Shown one piece after another: positions 6,146-13,129 of a stretch of 22,377 nt of DNA. Position 1 is the first letter of the stretch; every line of letters begins with the position of its first letter. The notes below the pieces were generated by a model that did not search any database, was not told where the DNA came from, and worked only from the letters and a program-made list of their open reading frames with translations. This DNA is from a virus. A program made the translations under genes and the position numbers. The DNA lies in IMG/VR virus record IMGVR_UViG_3300035145_000557, positions 1 through 22,377 of that record; one strand, given 5' to 3'.

Positions 6146-6396
6146 AAACATTAAAACAACAGAGAAAGCTTCAAGATCCTTTGACACAAATTAACACCAT
6201 GAAAATTGGCGAACATAAAGACATTATTTTCGGTAATGGCATTTTAAGAAGCACAAAGACATTAATAAGAAATTCACAATATGAATGGGAAATTAATCGA
6301 TTTACTGACGGATGGGATACGGCAACCCTAACACTAACTGAAGCCGTTAAATATTGCAAAGGCGAATTAAAAGACAATAATTTAAATTGGTATTGA
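6142..6396 (+). CDS. hypothetical protein, 84 aa (last gene of cassette 2)
   Basis: An 84-residue protein. Residues about 20-84 look like a small beta-rich domain (MKIGEHKDIIFGNGILRS, then YEWEINRFTDGWDTATLTLTEAVKYC). The ATG at 6142 overlaps the upstream stop (ATGA); an internal ATG at 6199 could give a 65-residue form. The gene is followed 33 bases later by a terminator. The family is not recognised. Confidence 0.7.
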   Translation: MKTLKQQRKLQDPLTQINTMKIGEHKDIIFGNGILRSTKTLIRNSQYEWEINRFTDGWDTATLTLTEAVKYCKGELKDNNLNWY

Positions 6397-6429
6397 CAAT
6401 TAAAAATTAATTAAAGTTTATTAATAATT

Positions 6430-6460
6430 AAGAGAGGTTTTTTAATCTCTCTTTTTTTTT
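6430..6460 (+). terminator. intrinsic terminator closing cassette 2
   Basis: AAGAGAG (6430-6436) pairs perfectly with CTCTCTT (6447-6453) around a 10-base loop, and is followed by a run of T up to 6460. It ends the transcription unit that starts at the promoter near 4708. Confidence 0.85.
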
Positions 6461-6682
6461 GCATTATGTTAATTGGTTGATTATCAGATATAAAAGATTA
6501 ATTAAACTAAATTTTTTTATTTTCTATTCAATTCTCACGCAAGAGACACCCACAGAAGCAATTTAAAGCACTTTTAACGCATTATAAATTTAATTTAATG
6601 GTAACACACCAGAAAGCACACAAAAACGCTTAAAAACGTTTTATTTTTGTTTGTATTTGATTTTTATTGTGTTGTTTTGTTG
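6461..6682. other. AT-rich non-coding stretch
   Basis: I see no gene longer than about 20 codons on either strand here. It holds a perfect 10-bp palindrome, AAAACGTTTT (6633-6642), and an isolated TATTTTTG (6642-6649) that matches the -7 pattern TANNTTTG but has no TTG at the right distance upstream. The stretch is otherwise simple AT-rich sequence between a terminator and the foldable block that follows. Confidence 0.5.
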
Positions 6683-6736
6683 AGTATGCCGAAAACAGAC
6701 TCGGATGGTGTAAGGAACTTACTCTCTACACATACT
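6683..6736. other. GC-richer block able to fold as a three-way junction
   Basis: Three perfect helices fit together: AGTATG (6683-6688) with CATACT (6731-6736) closes two hairpins, CCGA (6689-6692)/TCGG (6701-6704) with an 8-base loop and GTAAG (6710-6714)/CTTAC (6718-6722) with a GAA loop. An alternative pairing, GTGTA (6708-6712)/TACAC (6727-6731), excludes the second hairpin. The block is clearly GC-richer than its surroundings. It may be a structured RNA on either strand, or a DNA structure in an origin or control region. A 21-codon frame at 6686-6751 also crosses it. The helices are short, so chance folding is possible. Confidence 0.4.
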
Positions 6737-6741
6737 ATGGT

Positions 6742-6754
6742 TTCCACATGACAT
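6742..6754 (-). promoter_or_regulatory. copy of the 13-bp motif, reverse orientation
   Basis: TTCCACATGACAT on the + strand reads ATGTCATGTGGAA on the other strand, matching the motif copies at 2338, 2360 and 4690. It lies between the foldable block and the small gene at 6785. It is a probable binding site for a regulatory protein. Being inverted, it could act on the gene to its right or on a leftward transcript. Confidence 0.55.
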
Positions 6755-6784
6755 TTGTTAGTTCTTTATGAATTCAATACCTTT

Positions 6785-7042
6785 ATGAATCTAATGGGTA
6801 AAAAGATTTCTACTTTATACTATACTAATCTGGCACATTCAATTAATGCGATTGCATTTTGTGTAAACAAAGGAATCAAGATATATGCTGTGCCAAAGAA
6901 TGATAAAGAATACTATGTTGAAGTAAATGACAATGATGAGATCATTAGAAGTCCTGTTACTTATGGCAAAAAAGAATGGAGTGAAAAAATATATGAATTA
7001 TATGTTCACTACTATAAGAAATATAATCCAAGTGTCAAATAG
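6785..7042 (+). CDS. hypothetical protein, 85 aa
   Basis: The protein is small and probably alpha/beta. It reads STLYYTNLAHSINAIAFCVN (about residues 8-27), GIKIYAVPKNDKEYYVEVND and a C-terminal helix (WSEKIYELYVHYYKKY). An upstream in-frame TTG at 6755 would extend it by 10 residues, and an ATG at 6794 would shorten it by 3; the ATG at 6785 is a compromise. It stands alone between two copies of the 13-bp motif (6742 and 7162) with the iteron array behind it, so it might be a regulator or a replication-linked protein. No DNA-binding motif is recognised. Confidence 0.68.
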   Translation: MNLMGKKISTLYYTNLAHSINAIAFCVNKGIKIYAVPKNDKEYYVEVNDNDEIIRSPVTYGKKEWSEKIYELYVHYYKKYNPSVK

Positions 7043-7064
7043 TCATAACATATATATTATATAT

Positions 7065-7130
7065 ATAATACATAGTGTATATAATACATGGTGTAATATA
7101 ATACATAGTGTATTATATACATCGTGTAAT
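7065..7130 (+). repeat. four tandem 16-17 bp iterons with palindromic core
   Basis: Four head-to-tail units occupy 7065-7080, 7081-7097, 7098-7114 and 7115-7130. Each contains TACATNGTGTA (cores at 7069, 7085, 7102 and 7118), in which TACA and TGTA form an inverted repeat around three bases. Core spacing is 16, 17 and 16 bases, about 1.5 helical turns. Only the middle base varies (A, G, A, C). This is the pattern of an operator array or replication iterons, placed about 100 bases upstream of the late tail operon. Confidence 0.8.
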
Positions 7131-7161
7131 ACATATATGTTACATACATAAATAATACATA

Positions 7162-7174
7162 TTCTACATGACAA
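7162..7174 (-). promoter_or_regulatory. copy of the 13-bp motif upstream of the late operon, reverse orientation
   Basis: TTCTACATGACAA on the + strand reads TTGTCATGTAGAA on the other strand, with one base different from the copy at 4690. On that strand it is preceded by AATATTTG, one mismatch from a -7 box. It lies 55 bases before the first tail gene and 32 bases after the iteron array. It is probably a regulatory site for the late operon; which strand's transcript it affects is unknown. Confidence 0.55.
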
Positions 7175-7228
7175 ATATTCACTTGGAGTATTGAGATACA
7201 AAAAAAAGATAATTTATTAATTTATTAT

Positions 7229-7939
7229 ATGGCAAGAAAAACTATAGAACTTGAAGTGCCAACTAGCCTTGCAGACATCAAGCTGTGGCAATATCAAAAG
7301 TATATGAAAATACTTAACGCACACGAAGATCAAGAACAAACAGAAGAATTAACAAACTTTTTAAATATGAAGCTTGTTGAGATATTTTGCAACATATCAT
7401 TAAAAGATGTTTCTGAAATACCTTATACTGAATACGGAAAGATATTAGATATATTAAATCAAGCGTTTAGCGAAAAACCTAAATTGATAAATAGGTTTAT
7501 GTTATTAGATGTAGATATGGGGTTTGTGCCAAAACTAGATGATATAAGTTTAGGTGAATATGTAGATATAGAAAATAACATTTCTGATTGGCAAAAAATA
7601 CATAAAGCAATGGCTGTATTATACAGACCAGTTAATTTTAAGTCAAAAGATAAATATGGGATTTCGCCATACAAGGTAAATGAAGAAATACAAGAGTTGA
7701 TGAAAGAGATGCCGTTAGATGTAGTAATGAGTTCGATGCTTTTTTTTTACAATTTAGGAAAGGACTTACTGAAAGCTATACCGAAATATTTGGAACAGAA
7801 CCTGAAGAAAGAGGATATGCAGACGCTAGACAAGCATTTGCAAAAAAGTGGGGGTGGTATCAATCAATTTATGCACTCGCTAAGGGAGATGTCAGACATT
7901 TCAATACAGTTACCGAGCTTCCACTCTATGAGTGTTTAA
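7229..7939 (+). CDS. tail assembly chaperone, unshifted product (gpG-like)
   Basis: The 236-residue zero-frame product begins MARKTIELEVPTSLADIKLWQYQKYMKIL, a pattern I associate with tail assembly chaperones of Bacteroidota siphophages. These proteins coat the tape measure protein while the tail tube forms. The body (residues 1-173) is helical and lies before a run of nine T (7740-7748). After it the zero frame continues for 63 residues (FYNLGKDLLKAIPKYLEQNL...) and stops at 7937-7939. A second frame over the same bases is also coding, so the gene makes two products like lambda G and GT. It is the first gene of the late operon; a leader of AATTTATTATATGG precedes it with no Shine-Dalgarno sequence. 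Confidence 0.8.
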   Translation: MARKTIELEVPTSLADIKLWQYQKYMKILNAHEDQEQTEELTNFLNMKLVEIFCNISLKDVSEIPYTEYGKILDILNQAFSEKPKLINRFMLLDVDMGFVPKLDDISLGEYVDIENNISDWQKIHKAMAVLYRPVNFKSKDKYGISPYKVNEEIQELMKEMPLDVVMSSMLFFYNLGKDLLKAIPKYLEQNLKKEDMQTLDKHLQKSGGGINQFMHSLREMSDISIQLPSFHSMSV

Positions 7940-8010
7940 ATTATTTGGCATTTGAAAAAGAAAAAATAGAAATAGAACAAAAAGAACTAAAGAAAGCATA
8001 TAAAAGATGA
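7229..8010 (+). CDS. tail assembly chaperone, -1 frameshift product (gpGT-like)
   Basis: If ribosomes slip back one base at T-TTT-TTT (7741-7747), translation continues as LQFRKGLTESYTEIFGTEPE and on to a TGA at 8008-8010. This gives a fusion of about 260 residues (173 zero-frame plus 87). The added part contains KKWGWYQSIYALAKGDVRHF, then LPLYECLNYLAFEKEKIEIE and a basic end, KELKKAYKR, which reads as a genuine T-like domain. The -1 frame is open from 7684 but has no ATG, GTG or TTG start before this domain, so frameshifting is the only evident way to express it. Its stop overlaps the next gene start (ATGA at 8007-8010), the normal coupling in this operon. It probably recruits tube subunits to the tape measure complex. 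Confidence 0.85.
7741..7747 (+). other. slippery site for -1 frameshift
   Basis: The zero-frame codons are CTT TTT TTT TAC. The heptamer T-TTT-TTT has the X-XXY-YYZ form that lets both tRNAs re-pair after slipping back one base, inside a run of nine T (7740-7748). A homopolymer this long could also cause slippage by RNA polymerase. I see no clear stimulatory stem-loop or Shine-Dalgarno element nearby. Confidence 0.8.
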
Positions 8011-8498
8011 CAAGTTTTTACGACATACTAGACAAACTAAAAACATACTTACAAGGAAATACAAGTGTGAATACAGTTACATTTGGAGATATATTTGAAG
8101 TAGATTTATCTAAGCAAACAATATTTCCTTTATCACATATAGTTGTGAATAGTTGCACATTCCAAGATCATGTTGTTGTATTTAATTTACAAATAATATG
8201 TATGGATATTGTAAATGAAACAAAAGAAGATAGAAAAGACTTAGACAACTACTTTCACGATATAAATAACAAACAAGATGTGCTAAACACACAATTTGTT
8301 GTAATTAATGGCTTACAGTCTGCGTTAAGAAGAGGACAATTGTTTAGTCAATTATATCAAATAGATGCAGATTATACTGCTAATATGTTTGAAGACAGAT
8401 TTGAAAACTTACTTGCTGGTTGGACACTTGATATAAGTATAACTGTACCAAATAATGAAATATCAGATATTAACGCTAACGGACAATCTCCTTGCTAA
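8007..8498 (+). CDS. tail completion/terminator-like protein (putative), 163 aa
   Basis: The N-terminus (MTSFYDILDKLKTYLQGNTSVNTVTFGDI) followed by beta strands (TIFPLSHIVVNSCTFQDHVVVFNLQIICMDI) and an acidic Asp/Asn-rich turn is like the small alpha/beta proteins that cap the tail tube or join it to the head. Position supports this: it lies between the chaperone and the gp10-like protein, with overlaps to both. The exact role (terminator versus minor tail protein) is inferred from size and place, since the sequence is not diagnostic. Confidence 0.6.
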   Translation: MTSFYDILDKLKTYLQGNTSVNTVTFGDIFEVDLSKQTIFPLSHIVVNSCTFQDHVVVFNLQIICMDIVNETKEDRKDLDNYFHDINNKQDVLNTQFVVINGLQSALRRGQLFSQLYQIDADYTANMFEDRFENLLAGWTLDISITVPNNEISDINANGQSPC

Positions 8499-9082
8499 TG
8501 AGTTTAAAACTAACAAATACTAAAAAATATTTAAGACAGTATGCTAAGACTTTACTAAAATTAGCTTATGCTGAAATAGAAAGAAAAGACAGATCAAGAA
8601 ATTATAAAACTGGAAATATAGTTGGACCTATTGATGCGAGTGGAAGTTTAAAAGAAAGTTTAAAGTTAAGAGGTAAAAAAGAAGATGGTGTTGTTTATAC
8701 TTATAATATTACAGGAAATGAATATGGAGAATATGTAGATGAAGGAACAAAAAAATCAACACCACCTGTGAATAAATTAGTAAACTGGCTTGTATCAAAA
8801 AATAGAACATTACAAGATATAAATGGAAATACAGTTAGTTTAAATGATTTAAAGAAAGTAAAACGAATTGCTTACGCTATACAGAAATCATTAAGTATAA
8901 GAGGTATAAAAAGAACAGGTTTTTTGACCGATTTAGTTAAAAAAGAATTTAAGCAGTTAGATAATATTTATGATCCTGTAGTAAAAGACATTATTGAAGA
9001 TTTAGAGAATGTACTTTTAAAAGCAGGTTTCAAAAAGAAAGATAAAGATAAATATACGATAGAAACAAAAATAGTAGAATAA
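8498..9082 (+). CDS. HK97 gp10-like tail completion protein (putative)
   Basis: The 194-residue basic protein has the gp10-like layout: an N-terminal helix (TNTKKYLRQYAKTLLKLAYAEI), a middle NKTGN-type stretch (NYKTGNIVGPIDASGSLKESL) and then NITGNEYGEYVDEGTKKSTPP (about residues 72-92), whose 'YGxYVDEGT' segment is typical of this head-tail joining family. The C-terminus is Lys-rich. An upstream TTG at 8492 could add two residues, but the ATG at 8498 overlaps the previous stop (TAATG) and is preferred. It probably acts at the tail-head interface. Confidence 0.72.
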   Translation: MSLKLTNTKKYLRQYAKTLLKLAYAEIERKDRSRNYKTGNIVGPIDASGSLKESLKLRGKKEDGVVYTYNITGNEYGEYVDEGTKKSTPPVNKLVNWLVSKNRTLQDINGNTVSLNDLKKVKRIAYAIQKSLSIRGIKRTGFLTDLVKKEFKQLDNIYDPVVKDIIEDLENVLLKAGFKKKDKDKYTIETKIVE

Positions 9083-10233
9083 TGTCCACAATAATTAACA
9101 CAAGAAGTCCATTCTATAAAAAAGTAACTAATGCTTCTTTAGCATCTGCAAGACTAGAGTTATACATTTTTACTGGCACATATTCCAGTTCTCTAGTTGC
9201 AGCAAACAAAAAATACACACTAAAGAAAGAAGCTATAGGGAGTAATACATATGTTACATTTGAATTAAGTAAACTTATAAGAGATTATATGGAAACGGAA
9301 TATAATGATTACGCTACAGATGCTTTATGGATACAAGCAGTAATCACTATATACAATTCATCTGGCACTAGCATATCTAATACAACTGAACCTTACTTAG
9401 CAATTGACGGATATGGATATTATGAAGATGGCATAAATCCAAGAACTACAGAATATGATACCCCTATGTTATTGCAAGACAATACAACAATTTATTATAA
9501 CGATGGAGATGATATAAAAATACCCATATATGCAGAAGCTGAAACGATTACTGCAACCATATCGCCTTCTTCTGGCATCCCTGATGTATATTGGGATAGT
9601 GCCGATAACTTTTGGGAAACTTACGATCAAACATGGAGTGCTGGTTCTGGTTCTTATACAATAACAGATAATGGAAACACAGATCAAAAAATACAATATC
9701 TTCTTATAACAGGAACTGAAGATTTGGCATCTAATGCTACTGTAACACTATCAAGCGATAACTCATCTTATAGCGATATTACAATAAACTTAGAAAAAGT
9801 AAACGAATGTAAGTTTACTCCACTAAGTATAATATTCTATAATAAATATGGTGCATTACAGAATATGTGGTTCTTCAAAAAGTCAATGACAGATATAAAT
9901 ATTAAATCAGAGACATTCAAGAACAATATGATTGACTTTGATAATAATGGTGGTAATCCTAGCTATACATTAACTAAACATCAAGAGAAAAAGTTTATTG
10001 CCAATGGTAAAGAATCTATTACAATTAACTCTGGTTTTTATGATGAATCTCATAATGAAGTGGTAAGACAAATGTTATTATCAGAGCAAGTTTGGATATA
10101 CGATGGAACAAGCACTTTACCAATAAACCTTAGATCAAATACATTACAATTTAAGAAGTCAGTTAATGACAAACTGATTAGTTATACAATATCATTTAAC
10201 TATGCGTTTGATAAAATAAATAATATTATATAG
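9082..10233 (+). CDS. tail structural protein, distal tail-like (putative), 383 aa
   Basis: This Asn-, Thr- and Ser-rich, beta-rich protein has no signal peptide. The first 120 residues include a short repetitive beta segment (RLELYIFTGTYSSSLVAANK). Residues 147-235 look Ig-like, and the C-terminal part (FTPLSIIFYNKYGALQNMWF around 246-265; SEQVWIYDGTSTLPINLRSN; LISYTISFNYAFDKIN) resembles the reinforcing domain of distal tail or baseplate proteins. The start at 9082 is the last base of the previous stop (TAATG). It is followed by the 912-residue tip protein, with which it probably forms the tail tip. Dit-like is my best guess but is not proven. Confidence 0.6.
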   Translation: MSTIINTRSPFYKKVTNASLASARLELYIFTGTYSSSLVAANKKYTLKKEAIGSNTYVTFELSKLIRDYMETEYNDYATDALWIQAVITIYNSSGTSISNTTEPYLAIDGYGYYEDGINPRTTEYDTPMLLQDNTTIYYNDGDDIKIPIYAEAETITATISPSSGIPDVYWDSADNFWETYDQTWSAGSGSYTITDNGNTDQKIQYLLITGTEDLASNATVTLSSDNSSYSDITINLEKVNECKFTPLSIIFYNKYGALQNMWFFKKSMTDINIKSETFKNNMIDFDNNGGNPSYTLTKHQEKKFIANGKESITINSGFYDESHNEVVRQMLLSEQVWIYDGTSTLPINLRSNTLQFKKSVNDKLISYTISFNYAFDKINNII

Positions 10234-12971
10234 TGAGACAAGTTGTATTATATATAAAAGATAAAGACAATGTTTATCAGCAAGCAGAAATGTTTAGCGA
10301 TGAAACAATTAGCATTACATCTAAAATACAAGATGTAAAAGAACCTGAGAAAATATTTACAGATTTCACCCAATCATTTAATATACCAGCTTCTAAAGAA
10401 AACAATAAAATATTACAACATTGGTATAATGCTAATGTGCAAGATGGTTTTGATTATAGAATAAAAAAGGATGCTATACTAGAAGTAGATTATACACCAT
10501 TTAAAAGAGGAAAGATACAATTAAAGAAGGTTGTATTAAAAAATGGTGTGCCATTCTCATATAGTATTGTGTTTTATGGAAACACAGTAAACCTAAAAGA
10601 TTTAATGAAAGATGATGAATTACAGCAATTAGATTATCTTGATAATTATAATCACGCTTATAACGCTGGTAATGTTTATTTAGGATTTCAACAAGGACTA
10701 AGTTTAAACTCAACTAACTATTCTATAATATATCCACTTATAACACACACAAAAAGATTATACTTTGATTCTGAAAGCTATACAAAATCAGGAACAACTA
10801 CAAGTCAAGATTCTAGTAAACTTATTGATAATACTACTAATTTTACAGGAGTTGCAATTGGTTATTATGTTGTAAACACATCAAACAATACTTCAGCTTT
10901 AGTTACTCAATTTGATTCATCAAATCAATTATCATTGAGTGAAGATATTTTTGATTCTGGTGAAAGTTATCAGATTTATGAAAAGATACAGTATGATGGT
11001 AATTTATATTATGATAATACACAATTTAAAAGAGGTTTATCATATGTTGATTTAAAACCTGCAATTCTTTGTAGCGAAATTATAGAAGCAATAGAAAGCA
11101 AATATTCTATAGATTTTGTAGGAGATTTTTTTACATCAGATGCTTTTTCTAATTTATATATGTGGTTACATAGAAATAAAGGAGGTATAACAACGGAAGG
11201 TTCACAAAGTGTTATCATAGGAGATCTTGTAAAATCATCAGGCGATACATATTTTGATGTAGGAGATACAAATTGGGAATTCGATATTGTTGGAGAAGAA
11301 AGAGAAGAGTATCAGTTTAGTCTAGCGATAGATGTTAAAACAGGTTATACTGATGTAAAATACAGTATAAAAGCTTATGATTCTATTTCCGATACTATAC
11401 TTGCAGAGTTTAGAGATGTAACTGACGATCAAACATTAAATTGGTACATAAGACCTGTAGAAGCTATAGACCCAACAAATTATAATATAACTTGGACAGT
11501 TACTGCAGAGTCTACTTTATATTTTACACCCACATTAACTTTAGATTATAAAGAATATGATAATGGTCCTAATCAAACAGCTACAAATACTAAAAACGCA
11601 GTATATGTTACAAGCCCAGCAGCAGAAATAAACACGCTAGATCAAATAATTGTAAAAGAACATATGCCAAAAATGAAAGTCATAGATTTTTTAACTGGCA
11701 TATTTAAAATGTTTAACCTAACAGCATATTATATAGATGACTATGCTGATGTTAATTTTGGTAAAGTAAGGGTAGAAACATTAGATGACTTTTATCAAGA
11801 TGCTTCAGAAAATATTTCTGGTGGCAGTTATAATATAACTAAATATGTTGATGTAACTGAAAGTGTTATTGAAGCTCCTGTAACTTATAAAACTATTGAG
11901 TTTAAATACAAAGAACCAAAGACACTTATAGCACAAGAACACAAAGAACAGTTTAATGATACGTTTGGAGACGAAAAATTTACATTGTCTTCAATAGACT
12001 CTGGAGAAACTTATGAAGTTGAGTTGCCATTTGAACACATGAAATATGAAAGGTTATTTGATGATAATAATGGTGATATAACTGAGATATTATGGGGATA
12101 TGCAGCAGATGGTAAATTTGATAGTGATATAGATGAATATCCAGCAAAAGGTAATTATGATCCTGTACTAACTAATCCATTATTATTTTATGGAATTAGA
12201 GAGCTTATGGCTGGATCAACACAATACATAAACTGGATAGATGTGGACAATGTACCAAATTACCCACCCAACAACGTAACTAGATATTGGAGACCAAGTA
12301 ACACAAATACTTCTGGAGAAAGTCAGATATTATATAACTATAATAATTCTTATAGTGGTAACGTAAATATATTTCCAGAATATACAATAAACTTTGATAA
12401 TGAAGTTGATGAGTGGACATTGACAGATTATAATGGAAATACTAATTCTCTGTTTAGAAACTTCTATAGTAATTATATAAGAGATTTATTTGACAAGAGA
12501 AAAAAGATACACAAATTAACTGCACATTTATCTCAAGAGATTTTGATAAATCATAGATTAAATGATAAGTTAATTATAAACGATGAAGAATATATTATAA
12601 ACCAAATACAAACTAATTTTATGTCTGAGAAAAGTAAATTAGAATTGCTTAATGTTTTACCTCCGACATATTATGAAATACAATTACGATATGATTTTAC
12701 TAGCAATAATTGTGGTTCTGGAACATTAGTTACAGTTTATTCAGATGTGCCAACAATTACATTTGGATCAGAAACTATAGGTAAAATATATGCTAATAAA
12801 TCACTAACAATCTTTGCTCCAACTGGTAAATACAGTAACGGAACTAATTATGATACTTGGACAGCAGACGGATACACACCCACAACACCTTCTTTAAGAG
12901 CACAAGGTTTTTGGGAGTCAGAATATGATGAACTAACACAATATCCATTAACTTGTAATCAAGGAGGATAA
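10233..12971 (+). CDS. tail tip / hub protein (putative), 912 aa
   Basis: This is the largest gene of the window. It starts with GTG at 10233, overlapping the previous TAG. The N-terminal ~150 residues (MRQVVLYIKDKDNVYQQAEM...) look like a hub-type domain. Residues about 188-249 (TSQDSSKLIDN...FDSSNQLSLSEDIFDSGESYQIY) form a small beta domain that I recognise as recurring in many phage virion proteins, apparently inserted between YFDSESYTKSG and YEKIQYDGN. Residues about 480-600 and 700-810 continue as mixed beta regions (a ...LSQEILINHRLNDKLIINDE segment). The C-terminal ~90 residues (NCGSGTLVTVYSDVPTITFG...) look like a separate binding domain. It would sit at the tail tip and contact the host; receptor binding is inferred. 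Confidence 0.65.
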   Translation: MRQVVLYIKDKDNVYQQAEMFSDETISITSKIQDVKEPEKIFTDFTQSFNIPASKENNKILQHWYNANVQDGFDYRIKKDAILEVDYTPFKRGKIQLKKVVLKNGVPFSYSIVFYGNTVNLKDLMKDDELQQLDYLDNYNHAYNAGNVYLGFQQGLSLNSTNYSIIYPLITHTKRLYFDSESYTKSGTTTSQDSSKLIDNTTNFTGVAIGYYVVNTSNNTSALVTQFDSSNQLSLSEDIFDSGESYQIYEKIQYDGNLYYDNTQFKRGLSYVDLKPAILCSEIIEAIESKYSIDFVGDFFTSDAFSNLYMWLHRNKGGITTEGSQSVIIGDLVKSSGDTYFDVGDTNWEFDIVGEEREEYQFSLAIDVKTGYTDVKYSIKAYDSISDTILAEFRDVTDDQTLNWYIRPVEAIDPTNYNITWTVTAESTLYFTPTLTLDYKEYDNGPNQTATNTKNAVYVTSPAAEINTLDQIIVKEHMPKMKVIDFLTGIFKMFNLTAYYIDDYADVNFGKVRVETLDDFYQDASENISGGSYNITKYVDVTESVIEAPVTYKTIEFKYKEPKTLIAQEHKEQFNDTFGDEKFTLSSIDSGETYEVELPFEHMKYERLFDDNNGDITEILWGYAADGKFDSDIDEYPAKGNYDPVLTNPLLFYGIRELMAGSTQYINWIDVDNVPNYPPNNVTRYWRPSNTNTSGESQILYNYNNSYSGNVNIFPEYTINFDNEVDEWTLTDYNGNTNSLFRNFYSNYIRDLFDKRKKIHKLTAHLSQEILINHRLNDKLIINDEEYIINQIQTNFMSEKSKLELLNVLPPTYYEIQLRYDFTSNNCGSGTLVTVYSDVPTITFGSETIGKIYANKSLTIFAPTGKYSNGTNYDTWTADGYTPTTPSLRAQGFWESEYDELTQYPLTCNQGG

Positions 12972-12982
12972 AATAAAAAATT

Positions 12983-13129
12983 ATGATAAAAAATATACTT
13001 GATTTACTTAATGCAGATAACTGGTATGGTATCAGCGAAAACATAGAGATTGCTAAAGGCAAATATTCTGGTGTGAAAGATTTTAAACAATTGAAAGAAC
13101 AACTAAAAAGATTAAAACATGGCAACTAA
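12983..13129 (+). CDS. small hypothetical protein between tip and tape measure, 48 aa
   Basis: The 48-residue product (MIKNILDLLNADNWYGISEN...) has an aromatic N-terminus and a basic C-terminal helix (DFKQLKEQLKRLKHGN). It overlaps the tape measure start by 11 bases. An AGGAGG at 12962-12967 lies too far upstream (15 bases from the ATG) to be its clear ribosome binding site. It is probably real because it fills the gap exactly; function unknown. Confidence 0.6.
   Translation: MIKNILDLLNADNWYGISENIEIAKGKYSGVKDFKQLKEQLKRLKHGN

Noticed and set aside
6686-6751. 21-codon frame (MPKTDSDGVRNLLSTHTMVS...)
   Set aside because: It is too short to call and lies across the foldable block. It may be a gene remnant or chance; kept only as an alternative explanation for the GC-richer block.
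7065-7130. Possible CRISPR array
   Set aside because: Units are only 16-17 bp, directly adjacent, with no unique spacers and no cas genes, so this is an iteron or operator array.
6927-7151. 74-residue forward frame through the repeat array
   Set aside because: It overlaps the better gene at 6785-7042 in another frame, and its second half is the translated iteron array (IYIIHSVYNTWC...), so it reflects the repeats and not a protein.
12962-12967. AGGAGG as a Shine-Dalgarno site
   Set aside because: It is inside the last codons of the tip gene and 15 bases from the next ATG, farther than usual, and other genes of this genome lack such sites.
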